NCBI GenBank assembly: GCA_965278965.1
Contig: OZ257127.1
Location: forward strand, 2,108,001 to 2,172,000
Length of the DNA stretch: 64,000 nt
Direction: 5' to 3'
Source of the DNA: UBA10649 sp965278965
GTDB taxonomy: Bacteria > Actinomycetota > Actinomycetes > S36-B12
This document shows, one piece after another, positions 24,264 through 32,281 of this stretch. The notes below the pieces were generated by a model that saw only the letters and a program-made list of their open reading frames with translations, was not told where the DNA came from and did not search any database. Numbering within the stretch: position 1 is the first letter of the stretch; every line of letters begins with the position of its first letter. Made by a program: the position numbers and the translations under genes.

Positions 24264-25339
24264 CGACCGACCCCCCGGGCCTTCGCCTCGGTCCGTTGCG
24301 TGAGTGGCTGGTGGCGTCAGGTCTGGTCGCCGGCGACGCGCCCGCGCTCCAGCCGGTGCTTCTGCCGGGCGGGAGGTCAAACGTCAGCTACCGGCTGCCG
24401 CGCGCGGGCGGGGACTGGGTGCTCCGCCGTCCGCCGCTGGGGCACGCGATGCCCAGCGCGCACGACATGGGCCGGGAGTTCCGCGTACAGAGCGGGCTCG
24501 CCCGCGTCGGCTATCCCGTGCCCACCCCGGTCGCCGAGTGCACCGACCCCGAGGTCATCGGGGCGCCGTTCTACCTCATGACGTTCGTCGACGGTCGCGT
24601 GATCGACTCGGCTGACGCGGCCCGCGAGCTCGGCGCCGAGGGTTCGGCCCGGGCGTGCGCGAGCCTCGTCGGCACGCTCGCGCAGCTGCACACCGTCGAT
24701 CCGGCCGCTGCCGGGCTCGACGGCCTCGCGCGGCGAGGCGGGTACCTCGCGCGTCAGGCCCAGCGATGGGCGAGCCAGTGGGACCTCACGCGCACACAGG
24801 AGGCGCCGGCCGTGGACCGGCTACGCGACGCCGTGACCGCGACGATCGCGGACGTGCCTGCCGGGCAGGAGGCGAGCACGCTCGTGCACGGCGACTACCG
24901 CTTCGACAACGTCATCCTCGGGCGAGAGGCGCCGCAGGTCGCCGCCGTCCTCGACTGGGAGATGTCGACGCTCGGCGACCCGGTCGTCGACCTCGCTGTG
25001 CTGCTCGTCTACTGGACGCAGGCCAGCGATCGGCTGCGCCGGAGCGTCCCGGTCGCGCAGCACATCATGGACGCGCCCGGCATGTGGGACCGCGCGATGA
25101 TCGTGGAGGAGTACGCGCGTACGACCGGTCGGTCGCTCGACCACCTCGACGCCTGCACCGCGCTGGCCTGCTTCAAGCTGGCCGTCATCATGGAGTCGAT
25201 CCGGTTCCGGGCGCTGGCCGGTCAGCAGCTCGGCGCCGGGGCGGCGGAGGTCGAGACCATGGGACAGGCGACCCTCGCGCTGGCCGAGCTCGGCCTCGCG
25301 GTGCTGGCTGACGGCACCGTCGCTGGCCTCGCCTCCTGA
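24260..25339 (+). CDS. Phosphotransferase-family protein (LvaA/ACAD10-11 kinase-like)
   Basis: 359 residues, aminoglycoside-phosphotransferase fold. The catalytic loop HGDYRFDN is at 210-217 and the metal-binding segment LDWEMSTLGD at 231-240. The family-specific segment LRRPPLGHAMPSAHDM (about 55-70) is typical of the branch fused to acyl-CoA dehydrogenases in ACAD10/11 and of LvaA, which phosphorylate 4-hydroxyacyl-CoA so that the hydroxyl can be eliminated. Coupling to a thiolase fits that role. This is family knowledge applied to this gene. It is paralogous to the protein at 57419-58492. Confidence 0.88.
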   Translation: MTTDPPGLRLGPLREWLVASGLVAGDAPALQPVLLPGGRSNVSYRLPRAGGDWVLRRPPLGHAMPSAHDMGREFRVQSGLARVGYPVPTPVAECTDPEVIGAPFYLMTFVDGRVIDSADAARELGAEGSARACASLVGTLAQLHTVDPAAAGLDGLARRGGYLARQAQRWASQWDLTRTQEAPAVDRLRDAVTATIADVPAGQEASTLVHGDYRFDNVILGREAPQVAAVLDWEMSTLGDPVVDLAVLLVYWTQASDRLRRSVPVAQHIMDAPGMWDRAMIVEEYARTTGRSLDHLDACTALACFKLAVIMESIRFRALAGQQLGAGAAEVETMGQATLALAELGLAVLADGTVAGLAS

Positions 25340-25414
25340 CCGTCGACGCGCCTGGAATGGTCGTCAAACGGCCGTCCAGAAGGGTTTTAGCGACCATTCA
25401 AGGCGTCTCGGCGG
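25340..25414. repeat. Intergenic palindrome family B, copy 2; probable bidirectional terminator
   Basis: The left arm contains GAATGGTCGTCAAA and the right arm TTTTAGCGACCATTC, a good hairpin with outer arms ending in GGCGTCTCGGCGG, the same end as copy 1. It lies between the convergent phosphotransferase and PLP-decarboxylase genes and occupies almost the whole gap. Confidence 0.8.
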
Positions 25415-25417
25415 GAG

Positions 25418-26776
25418 CTAGCGGGCGAGGGACTCCAGCCGGGCGTGCAGCTGCCCGACGATCTCGGCGGACTCCGGCTTCATGACGACGCTGCGGCAGA
25501 TCCGCGCGTCGGCCCGGTCGGCGACGAGGTCGTGGCCGCGGGCGGCGAGCGCATCCGCGGACACCAGGTACTGCGCGAGGTGAATCTGATCGGCCGGCGA
25601 GGCGTCTGCGGCGGCGGCGAACAGTGCCGCGCTCGCGGCGTCGACCTCCGACAGTGACCTGACGCGCGGCAGGTACGTGACGATGTCGAGGTCGGGCGGC
25701 TGGTAGGGCGCGAGGGCGTCGCTCGTCAGGAGGAGGGCGTGCCAGTCGCGCGCACCACGGAGCCCGGCGCGCAGCGCGCGGCCGAGGCCGTCGGCGGTCA
25801 GCGGCACCACCTCGAGCGTCAGCCACAGGGCGGCGGCCGCAGCACCGGCGCGGCTGCACTCCAGCGAGATCTCCCCCGGGTGCAGCTCGTCGGACGTGAA
25901 GTACGTGTACGGCGAGTCGTGGAGGTAGTGCCGCGCGACCGTCGGGTCGGCGAACAGGACGGCGCCGCACCCGTATGGCTGCAGGCCGTGCTTGTGCGGG
26001 TCGATGACGACGCTGTCCGCGCGGCGAACCGCACGGAACGGGTCGGCGCGGACGCCGTCCTCGGCGTCATCGGCGACGAGTGCGAAGAACCCGCCGTACG
26101 CCGCGTCCACGTGCACCCGCGCCCCGTACGCGCGGGCGAGGTCGACGATCTCACCGACGGGGTCGATCGCGCCGAGACCGGTCGTACCGAGCGTCGCGAC
26201 GACGGTGCCGACCCGGTGGCTGCCCAGCACCTGCTCGAGAGCGTCGAGGTCCATCCGGCCGGCCGCGTCCGTCGGGACGGCGACCGACTCGACGCCGAGC
26301 ACCTGGCACATGCGCGCGTGCGTGTAGTGCGCCTCCGCGCTGTGGGCGACGACGGTGCCGGGCCGCTCCTCGCGCGCGACCCACAGGGCCTCGAGGTTGG
26401 CGATCGTGCCGCTGGAGGTGAGGTGGCCCAGGTGGGGCTCGACGCCGAGCATCCCGGCGAGCTGGTCGACGACCTCGCGCTCCAGCCGGGCCGTCGACGG
26501 TCCGCCGTCGAGCGCGTGGTTGTTCGGGTTGAGCAGCATGGCCGCCGTGTAGCCGATGACCGCCGCGGGGTGCGGGGGCTTGAGCATCTGCCCGACGTAC
26601 CGTGGGTGGAAGAACGGGTAGGTGTCCGCCAGCCGGTCGGTCAGCCGCCCGACGGCGGCGTCGAGGTCGTCGTCGGCGACGGCCAGTGAGGGGTGCGGCT
26701 CGACCGGGCCGAACTGGTCCTGCCATCTGCGGATCGCGTCGGCGACGCGGGGCAGCCACTCGCTGAGGTCCGTCAC
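25418..26776 (-). CDS. PLP-dependent group II decarboxylase / aminotransferase-like protein
   Basis: 452 residues, fold type I PLP enzyme. The cofactor Lys is in DPHKHGLQPYG, with the Asp of HVDAAYGG binding the pyridine nitrogen and a stacking His in HSAEAHYTH. The segment SSGTIANLEALW corresponds to the phosphate-binding loop. The arrangement resembles glutamate/tyrosine/aromatic amino-acid decarboxylases, but the substrate is not determined. The GTG at 26776 starts where the homology starts; a longer frame upstream would run through the family-C hairpin. It lies downstream of the alkaline phosphatase gene on the same strand, separated by that hairpin. Confidence 0.87.
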   Translation of the reverse strand: MTDLSEWLPRVADAIRRWQDQFGPVEPHPSLAVADDDLDAAVGRLTDRLADTYPFFHPRYVGQMLKPPHPAAVIGYTAAMLLNPNNHALDGGPSTARLEREVVDQLAGMLGVEPHLGHLTSSGTIANLEALWVAREERPGTVVAHSAEAHYTHARMCQVLGVESVAVPTDAAGRMDLDALEQVLGSHRVGTVVATLGTTGLGAIDPVGEIVDLARAYGARVHVDAAYGGFFALVADDAEDGVRADPFRAVRRADSVVIDPHKHGLQPYGCGAVLFADPTVARHYLHDSPYTYFTSDELHPGEISLECSRAGAAAAALWLTLEVVPLTADGLGRALRAGLRGARDWHALLLTSDALAPYQPPDLDIVTYLPRVRSLSEVDAASAALFAAAADASPADQIHLAQYLVSADALAARGHDLVADRADARICRSVVMKPESAEIVGQLHARLESLAR

Positions 26777-26816
26777 CCGGTGATGATCCCGCAGCCCCCT
26801 TCCGTTTCTCCCGCTT

Positions 26817-26876
26817 TGTGGGACTGGCGGGCGGCTTGAGGCGCTGATCGCGCCCCAGCCACCCGCCAGTCCCACA
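26817..26876. repeat. Long intergenic hairpin (family C)
   Basis: 20-base arms TGTGGGACTGGCGGGCGGCT and its complement at 26857-26876 differ at one position. Inside the loop a second stem forms (GGCGC with GCGCC). It lies between the alkaline phosphatase stop and the decarboxylase start, both on the minus strand, so it would terminate or insulate the phosphatase transcript. Only one copy is in the window. Confidence 0.8.
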
Positions 26877-26899
26877 GCTCGCCCGGTCCGGGCGTCGCG

Positions 26900-28384
26900 C
26901 TACGAGTGGTGTGGCGCCTTCGGACCGTTGCCGTGACCGGGCCCGTTCCCGTGGCCCGGGTCCTTCGGGCCGGCGGGCTTGCCGCCGAGGCCGAGGGCGT
27001 CGCGCATCGTGAAGAACAGGTCGGTCTGGTCGGTCAGGCCGACCACGTTCGCGCCCCACGGGCCGTACGCCGCGATCCGTACCTGCGAGCCGGTGTGGTC
27101 CTGAGATCCGCCGACCTCGGCCGTCCCGTAGGCGACCGTCATCGGCTTGCCGTCCGCCGTCAGCAGCGTCCGGGTGAGGCCCGGAGTCAGCGTGTTCGGG
27201 TAGACGATCTGGCTCGAGTGCGCGTGGTCGGCGGTCACGACGACGAGCGTGTGGCCGTCCTTCTTCGCGAACTCCAGCGCGACCTGCACGGCCTCGTCGA
27301 GGTCGACGGTCTCGCCGATCTGCCCGCACGGGTTCGCGGCGTGGTCCTGCTTGTCGATGCTCGCGCCCTCAACCTGCAGGAAGAACCCCTTGTCCGACTT
27401 CGGGGAGTCCAGCAGCGAGATCGCCTTGCGGGTCATGTCCTTCAGCGTCGGTGCGCTCCCGTACAGCGGGTTCGGCGTGCACGCGACCGGTGCCTCGGTC
27501 CCGCCGGTGTGCGTCGCGAGTGGCCCGACCCAGCGGGTCGGCAGGTTGCCCGGGTCGAACAGTCCGAGCAGCGGGGTCGTCTGGTCGGCCTTCGTCACGG
27601 CAGCCAGCGCTGCCGGGGTGGTGACGACCTGGTACCCGCGAGCCTGCGCCTGAGCGAGCAGGGTCTGGCCCGACCACGTCCCGGCCTTCGCGGTCTCGCC
27701 GAACGACTTTGCGCCGCCGCCGAGGGTGACATCGGCCCGCGTGGCGAGAAGCTGCTCGGAGATCGAGCCGGACCCGCCGTTCTCGAGCGCGTTCGTCGGG
27801 CACTTCGCGCTCGTCGCGACCGGTCCGTAGCAGGAGCGGTCCGTGACGTGCGAGACGAGGACGGCTGGGGTGGCGTCCTGGAGCTCCGCGGTCGAGACGT
27901 CGCCGGTGCGCAGCCCGGCGGTCTTCGCCAGCTCGAGGATCGTCGCTTGCGGGGCACCGTTGATGTCGACGGAGATGGCGCCGTTGTAGGTCTTCGTGCC
28001 GGTCGCCCACCCGCTGCCGGAGGCGGCGGAGTCGGTGACGTAGTCGGGCTTGCCGTCGGCGCGGTCGAGCGCGTACGTCGTGTACTGGCCGGTCAAGGGC
28101 AGGGCGTCGAGCCCGGGGAACCGGCCCGCCGCCCCCTGCGCGTAGTTGCGGGCGATGGTGATCTCCGAGTCGCCCATCCCGTCGCCGATGAGCAGGATCA
28201 CGTTGCGGGCGCGGCCGCCGTCGATCGCGGCGGCGAGCTTCTGCGACTGGTCGCCGGTGATCCGGCGGGCGGCGCCGTTGCCGCTGAGGTCGCTGGTCAC
28301 GGCCCAGGCCGTGCCGGCGATGCCGACCGTGACCGCCGCGGCGGCGGTCACCGCCAGGGCGCGCGAGGTTCGTCGTGTCGTCAT
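26900..28384 (-). CDS. phoA: Alkaline phosphatase, exported
   Basis: 494 residues. A twin-arginine-like or Sec signal peptide is at the N-terminus (MTTRRTSRALAVTAA...GIAGTAWA). The metal and active-site residues of the PhoA fold are visible: LLIGDGMGDSE (first metal Asp), the phosphoserine in VTDSAASGSGWATG, EGASIDKQDHA, VTADHAHSS and SQDHTG. The last 25 residues are a Gly/His/Pro-rich tail (HGNGPGHGNG), an unusual extension that could bind metal or wall polymer. Ribosome site GAGGAGG. Function: phosphomonoester hydrolysis outside the cell to recover phosphate. It is divergent from the SulP gene. Confidence 0.95.
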   Translation of the reverse strand: MTTRRTSRALAVTAAAAVTVGIAGTAWAVTSDLSGNGAARRITGDQSQKLAAAIDGGRARNVILLIGDGMGDSEITIARNYAQGAAGRFPGLDALPLTGQYTTYALDRADGKPDYVTDSAASGSGWATGTKTYNGAISVDINGAPQATILELAKTAGLRTGDVSTAELQDATPAVLVSHVTDRSCYGPVATSAKCPTNALENGGSGSISEQLLATRADVTLGGGAKSFGETAKAGTWSGQTLLAQAQARGYQVVTTPAALAAVTKADQTTPLLGLFDPGNLPTRWVGPLATHTGGTEAPVACTPNPLYGSAPTLKDMTRKAISLLDSPKSDKGFFLQVEGASIDKQDHAANPCGQIGETVDLDEAVQVALEFAKKDGHTLVVVTADHAHSSQIVYPNTLTPGLTRTLLTADGKPMTVAYGTAEVGGSQDHTGSQVRIAAYGPWGANVVGLTDQTDLFFTMRDALGLGGKPAGPKDPGHGNGPGHGNGPKAPHHS

Positions 28385-28552
28385 GAGTACTCCTCCTCGT
28401 CCCGCCAGGGTGGCGGGTCTCCGCCGGGTGGGCGGACGGTCGCCAGTGGAGCGGACGCGGGTTGCGCGCGGCCGTCGTCAGGACGGGGGCCGTATGGCCA
28501 CGACGTGAACTCCACCGACACTAGGGTCGCCTCGGACCAGCCGGGAGGGCCG

Positions 28553-30322
28553 ATGGCGCAGGTGACCGTCACGCGCAGCACCTCGCGCGGGATCGCCGCG
28601 TACGTCCCGGGGATCGCCGCGGTGCGCGGGTACGACCGCCGCTGGCTCGGACGCGACGTCGTGGGCGGGCTCGTCCTCACCGCGCTCCTAGTTCCGCAGG
28701 GCATGGCGTACGCCGAGCTGGCTGGGCTGCCGGCCGTGACCGGTCTCTACACGTCGATCCTGTGCCTGATCGGGTACGCGATCTTCGGCCCGTCCCGTGT
28801 GCTCGTCCTCGGACCGGACTCCTCGCTCGGCCCGATGATCGCCGCCACCATCCTGCCGCTGCTCGTGGCCGACGGCGATCCCGCCAGAGCCGTCGCGCTC
28901 GCGTCGATGCTCAGCCTGATCGTCGGCGGCATCCTCGTGCTCGCGGGCCTGGGCCGTCTCGGGTTGGTGGCGGACCTGTTGTCGCGGCCGACCCAGATCG
29001 GCTACATGAATGGGCTGGCCCTGACGATCATCGTCGGACAGCTGCCGAAGCTGTTCGGGTTCTCCACGGATGCGGACGGCCTGATCGACGAGGCACGGGC
29101 GTTCCTGGATGGCCTGCGCGCCGGTGAGACGCTGCCCGTGGCGCTCGCGACCGGCGTGTTCGCACTTGCGCTCATCCTCCTGCTGCCCCGGTGGCTCACG
29201 CGGATCCCGGCCGTCCTGCTCGCGGTCGTCGTGACGACGGTCATCGCGGCCCTCGCGGACTTCGCCGCGAAGGGCGTCTCCCTCGTCGGTGAGCTCCCGC
29301 AGGGGCTGCCGTCGTTCGAGATCCCGACGGTGCCCGTGTCCGACCTCGGTCCGCTCGCCCTCGGCGCGCTCGGCATCGCGCTCGTCGCGTTGACTGACAC
29401 GGTTTCAACGTCGTCGGCCTTCGCCGCGCGCTCGGGCCAGGAGGTCCGGGCGAACCAGGAGATGGTGGGCATCGGCGCCGCAAGCCTGGCCGCCGGGCTC
29501 TTCCAGGGGTTCCCGGTCAGCACGAGCGGGTCGCGCACGGCCGTGGCCCACCAGGTCGGTGCCCGAAGCCAGCTCGCCGGCGTCGTCGGCGCGGGCGCCA
29601 TCGCGGTTCTCCTGCTGTTCCTGCCGGGCCTGTTGAAGGACCTGCCGCAGCCCACGCTCGCCGCGGTGGTGATCGCGGCCGCGCTGTCGCTGGCGGACAT
29701 CGCCGGGACGCGGCGGCTGTGGCACCAGCGCCGCAGCGAGTGGCTCGTCGCCGCCGTGGCCTTCCTCGGCGTCGCCCTCCTCGGAGTGCTCCCGGGCATC
29801 GCCGTCGCGGTCGGGCTCTCGGTCCTCAACGTCTTCCGGCGGTCATGGTGGTCCTACCGCACCCGGCTCGGACGGGTCGAGGGCCTCGCCGGCTTCCACG
29901 ACGTCACGCGCTACCCGCAGGCCACGGAGCTCAGCGGCCTCACCCTCCTGCGGTTCGACGGGCCCCTCTTCTTCGCCAACGCGCGGTCGTTCCGGGAGAC
30001 CGTCCGAGGCCTCGCTGCCGAGGGGCCGGCGTGGATCTGCCTCACCGCCGAGCCGGTGACGGACATCGACCCGACGGCGGCGGACACGCTCATCGAGCTC
30101 GTCACCGAGCTCGACGCCAGCGGGATCCGCCTCGTCCTCGCCGAGCTGAAGGACCCGGTGCGGTCCAAGCTCCAGGACTACGAGCTCGGTGACGGACTCG
30201 ACGCCACCCGTTTCTTCCCTACGATCGAGGAAGCCGTGCGGGGGTACCTGGCGCAGTACCCCGACGCGCAATGGCAGGTGCCGTCGGGCCGTTCGCACCG
30301 GTCGACCGAGGAGGGTCCGTGA
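28553..30322 (+). CDS. SulP-family anion transporter with STAS domain
   Basis: 589 residues. About 12-14 membrane segments fill residues 30-430, beginning with the family signature GLVLTALLVPQGMAYAELAGLPAVTGLYTS split over the first helices. The cytoplasmic STAS domain (about 450-570) includes LLRFDGPLFFANARSF and DIDPTAADTL. SulP proteins carry sulfate, bicarbonate or other anions; the ion here is unknown. ATG at 28553 with GGGAGG before it; an upstream GTG at 28505 is less well placed. The stop overlaps the lipid-kinase start (GTGA), giving an operon SulP-kinase-PAP2. Confidence 0.93.
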   Translation: MAQVTVTRSTSRGIAAYVPGIAAVRGYDRRWLGRDVVGGLVLTALLVPQGMAYAELAGLPAVTGLYTSILCLIGYAIFGPSRVLVLGPDSSLGPMIAATILPLLVADGDPARAVALASMLSLIVGGILVLAGLGRLGLVADLLSRPTQIGYMNGLALTIIVGQLPKLFGFSTDADGLIDEARAFLDGLRAGETLPVALATGVFALALILLLPRWLTRIPAVLLAVVVTTVIAALADFAAKGVSLVGELPQGLPSFEIPTVPVSDLGPLALGALGIALVALTDTVSTSSAFAARSGQEVRANQEMVGIGAASLAAGLFQGFPVSTSGSRTAVAHQVGARSQLAGVVGAGAIAVLLLFLPGLLKDLPQPTLAAVVIAAALSLADIAGTRRLWHQRRSEWLVAAVAFLGVALLGVLPGIAVAVGLSVLNVFRRSWWSYRTRLGRVEGLAGFHDVTRYPQATELSGLTLLRFDGPLFFANARSFRETVRGLAAEGPAWICLTAEPVTDIDPTAADTLIELVTELDASGIRLVLAELKDPVRSKLQDYELGDGLDATRFFPTIEEAVRGYLAQYPDAQWQVPSGRSHRSTEEGP

Positions 30323-31605
30323 CATCCAGACGCCGCGCGTGGGCGGTCGTCGCGCTCTCGGCGGGTGCGGCGCTCGTCGCGCTCCTGGTCTACCTGCTCG
30401 TCGCCGACCCGGGCCGGCTCGCCGCCGGCGTCGCGTTGCTGGTCGCTTCCGCGCTCGTCGCCGTCGCTGGCCTAGCGCGCGGTGGTGTCGTGCGCGTAGT
30501 GGCGTTCGCGGTCGCCGCCGTGGCCTTCGTCGCCGCGCTCGTGCTGCTCCTGCTGCGCGGCCACCTCGTTGAAGACGTGCTGCTCGTGGCCCTGTCCGTC
30601 CTCGCTGTCGCGGCCGTCCGGAGGGCGTTGCGTCCCAACGTCCACCTGCCGGCTGCCCCGCCGCCGCAGCGCGCGGCCATGATCTGGAACGCGCGGTCCG
30701 GCGGCGGGAAGGCGGTCGAGCACGACCTGGCCGGACAGGCGCGGCGACGGGGTATCGAGCCCGTCGAGCTCACGGCGGGCACGGACCTGCGTGCACTCGT
30801 TGAGCGGCTGGTCGACGAGGGCGCCGACGGCCTTGCCGCGGCCGGTGGCGACGGCACCCAGGCGATCGTCGCGTCCGTTGCGGCCGAACGCGACGTGCCG
30901 TTCGCGTGCATCCCGGCGGGCACCCGGAACCACTTCGCCCTCGATCTCGGCGTCGACCGGGACGACGTCGTGGGTGCGCTCGACGCCTTCGTATCGGGCG
31001 GGGAAAGGGTCGTGGATCTCGCCGACGTCAATGGCACGACCTTCGTCAACAACTGCTCCCTGGGCGTGTACGCCGAGGCCGTCCAGCGCCGCGAGTACCG
31101 CGGCGCGAAGCTGCGAACGCTGCTGGCGACGGCCACCGATGCGCTCGGCCCGTCCGACGCCGTCGACCTCGACTACACGTGGGTCGGCGCGAACGGCGAG
31201 GAGGAGTCGGGCGCAGCCGTCATCCTGGTGTCGAACAACGTCTACCGGCTCGGGCACGGGATCGGATCCGGCACGCGCCCGCGGCTGGATGCGGGCGTGC
31301 TCGGCATCGCGGTGCTCAAGGCGCCTGGGGCTGACGACTCCGCACCGCGCCCGCTGCTGTCGACCTGGGCGACGTCGCAGTTCGATGTCGAGTCCGCGGG
31401 TGAGGTGCACGTCGGCGTCGACGGTGAGGCGATGACGTTCGAGTCGCCGTTGGTGTTCACCGTGCGGTCGAGGGCCCTGCGCGTGCGGATCGCCCATCGC
31501 CACCCGGGCGCCTCCCCGTCGGCCGTGCAGCCCGGGACCATCCACGGCACGATCGCCCTGCTGTGGCGCATGGTCCGCGGCGAGACGATCGAAGGGCTGC
31601 AATGA
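30319..31605 (+). CDS. Diacylglycerol/lipid kinase-family protein with N-terminal membrane region
   Basis: 428 residues. Three to four hydrophobic segments at 8-105 precede a DAGK catalytic domain with NARSGGGK at 124-131 and the nucleotide-binding GGDGT at 176-180, followed by CIPAGTRNHFALDLG. This domain phosphorylates diacylglycerol, sphingoid bases or similar lipids. The downstream PAP2 phosphatase performs the opposite reaction on lipid phosphates, so the two probably act on one membrane lipid. It overlaps both neighbours by 4 bases. Confidence 0.9.
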   Translation: MTSRRRAWAVVALSAGAALVALLVYLLVADPGRLAAGVALLVASALVAVAGLARGGVVRVVAFAVAAVAFVAALVLLLLRGHLVEDVLLVALSVLAVAAVRRALRPNVHLPAAPPPQRAAMIWNARSGGGKAVEHDLAGQARRRGIEPVELTAGTDLRALVERLVDEGADGLAAAGGDGTQAIVASVAAERDVPFACIPAGTRNHFALDLGVDRDDVVGALDAFVSGGERVVDLADVNGTTFVNNCSLGVYAEAVQRREYRGAKLRTLLATATDALGPSDAVDLDYTWVGANGEEESGAAVILVSNNVYRLGHGIGSGTRPRLDAGVLGIAVLKAPGADDSAPRPLLSTWATSQFDVESAGEVHVGVDGEAMTFESPLVFTVRSRALRVRIAHRHPGASPSAVQPGTIHGTIALLWRMVRGETIEGLQ

Positions 31606-32246
31606 CGACCGACCCGACGACGCCGGCGGCTGAGCTGCCGCCGGTCGAGGTGCCCGTGACGGATGAGGATCGACCGGGCGGGCTCATCGCCGTGTTGCAC
31701 GCCCTCGACGAGCGGGTCTACGCGCGGATCGCGACGACGCAGACGCCCCAGATCGACGCGGCACTGCGCCGGCTCTCGCATGCGGCGAACTACTCCCGCC
31801 TGTGGATCGGCTGCGGTGTGGGCCTCGCGGTGCTTGGCGGTCCGCGCGGCCGGCGGGCGGCGGTGGCCGGGCTCGCCGCGGTTGCTGTCACGTCGGCTGC
31901 GGTGAACACGGTCGGCAAGCTCACGACGAACCGGCCGCGCCCCGACCGGGTTCGGCTCGGGGTTGTCGAGGGTCGGTGGGTCCCGATGCCGACCTCGACG
32001 TCGTTCCCGTCGGGCCACTCGGCGTCGGCGTTCGCCTTCGCCGAGGGCGTCCGCACTGCGTGGCCCGCCGCCTCCGTGCCGGTCTTCGCCGCGGCCGGGG
32101 TCGTCGCGTACTCGCGGGTGCACACCGGTGTCCACTACCCCGGCGACGTTCTCGTCGGGTCAGGCGTCGGCCTCGGCCTCGGTCGCGTGGTCGGGGGCCT
32201 GGCGTTGCGGGTGCTCGACCGGGTCCGACCCGTGCCGACCGCTTAG
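31602..32246 (+). CDS. PAP2-family membrane phosphatase
   Basis: 214 residues. The three phosphatase motifs are intact: KLTTNRPRPDR, PSGHSASAF with the general-acid His, and SRVHTGVHYPGD with the nucleophilic His. About five membrane helices. It probably dephosphorylates a lipid phosphate or polyprenyl pyrophosphate on the outer face of the membrane. The ATG overlaps the lipid-kinase stop (ATGA). Confidence 0.92.
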   Translation: MTTDPTTPAAELPPVEVPVTDEDRPGGLIAVLHALDERVYARIATTQTPQIDAALRRLSHAANYSRLWIGCGVGLAVLGGPRGRRAAVAGLAAVAVTSAAVNTVGKLTTNRPRPDRVRLGVVEGRWVPMPTSTSFPSGHSASAFAFAEGVRTAWPAASVPVFAAAGVVAYSRVHTGVHYPGDVLVGSGVGLGLGRVVGGLALRVLDRVRPVPTA

Positions 32247-32281
32247 GGCCGAGCCGCTCGCCACGGATCGCACCGGGCGGA

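Noticed and set aside
28385..28552. Possible PHO box between alkaline phosphatase and SulP genes
   Set aside because: Only one GTTCAC-like half-site can be seen near 28505; a PHO box needs two or more direct repeats at fixed spacing.
26906..30322. A 1138-residue SulP protein
   Set aside because: The upstream part is the complement of the alkaline phosphatase gene; SulP homology and a ribosome site begin at 28553.
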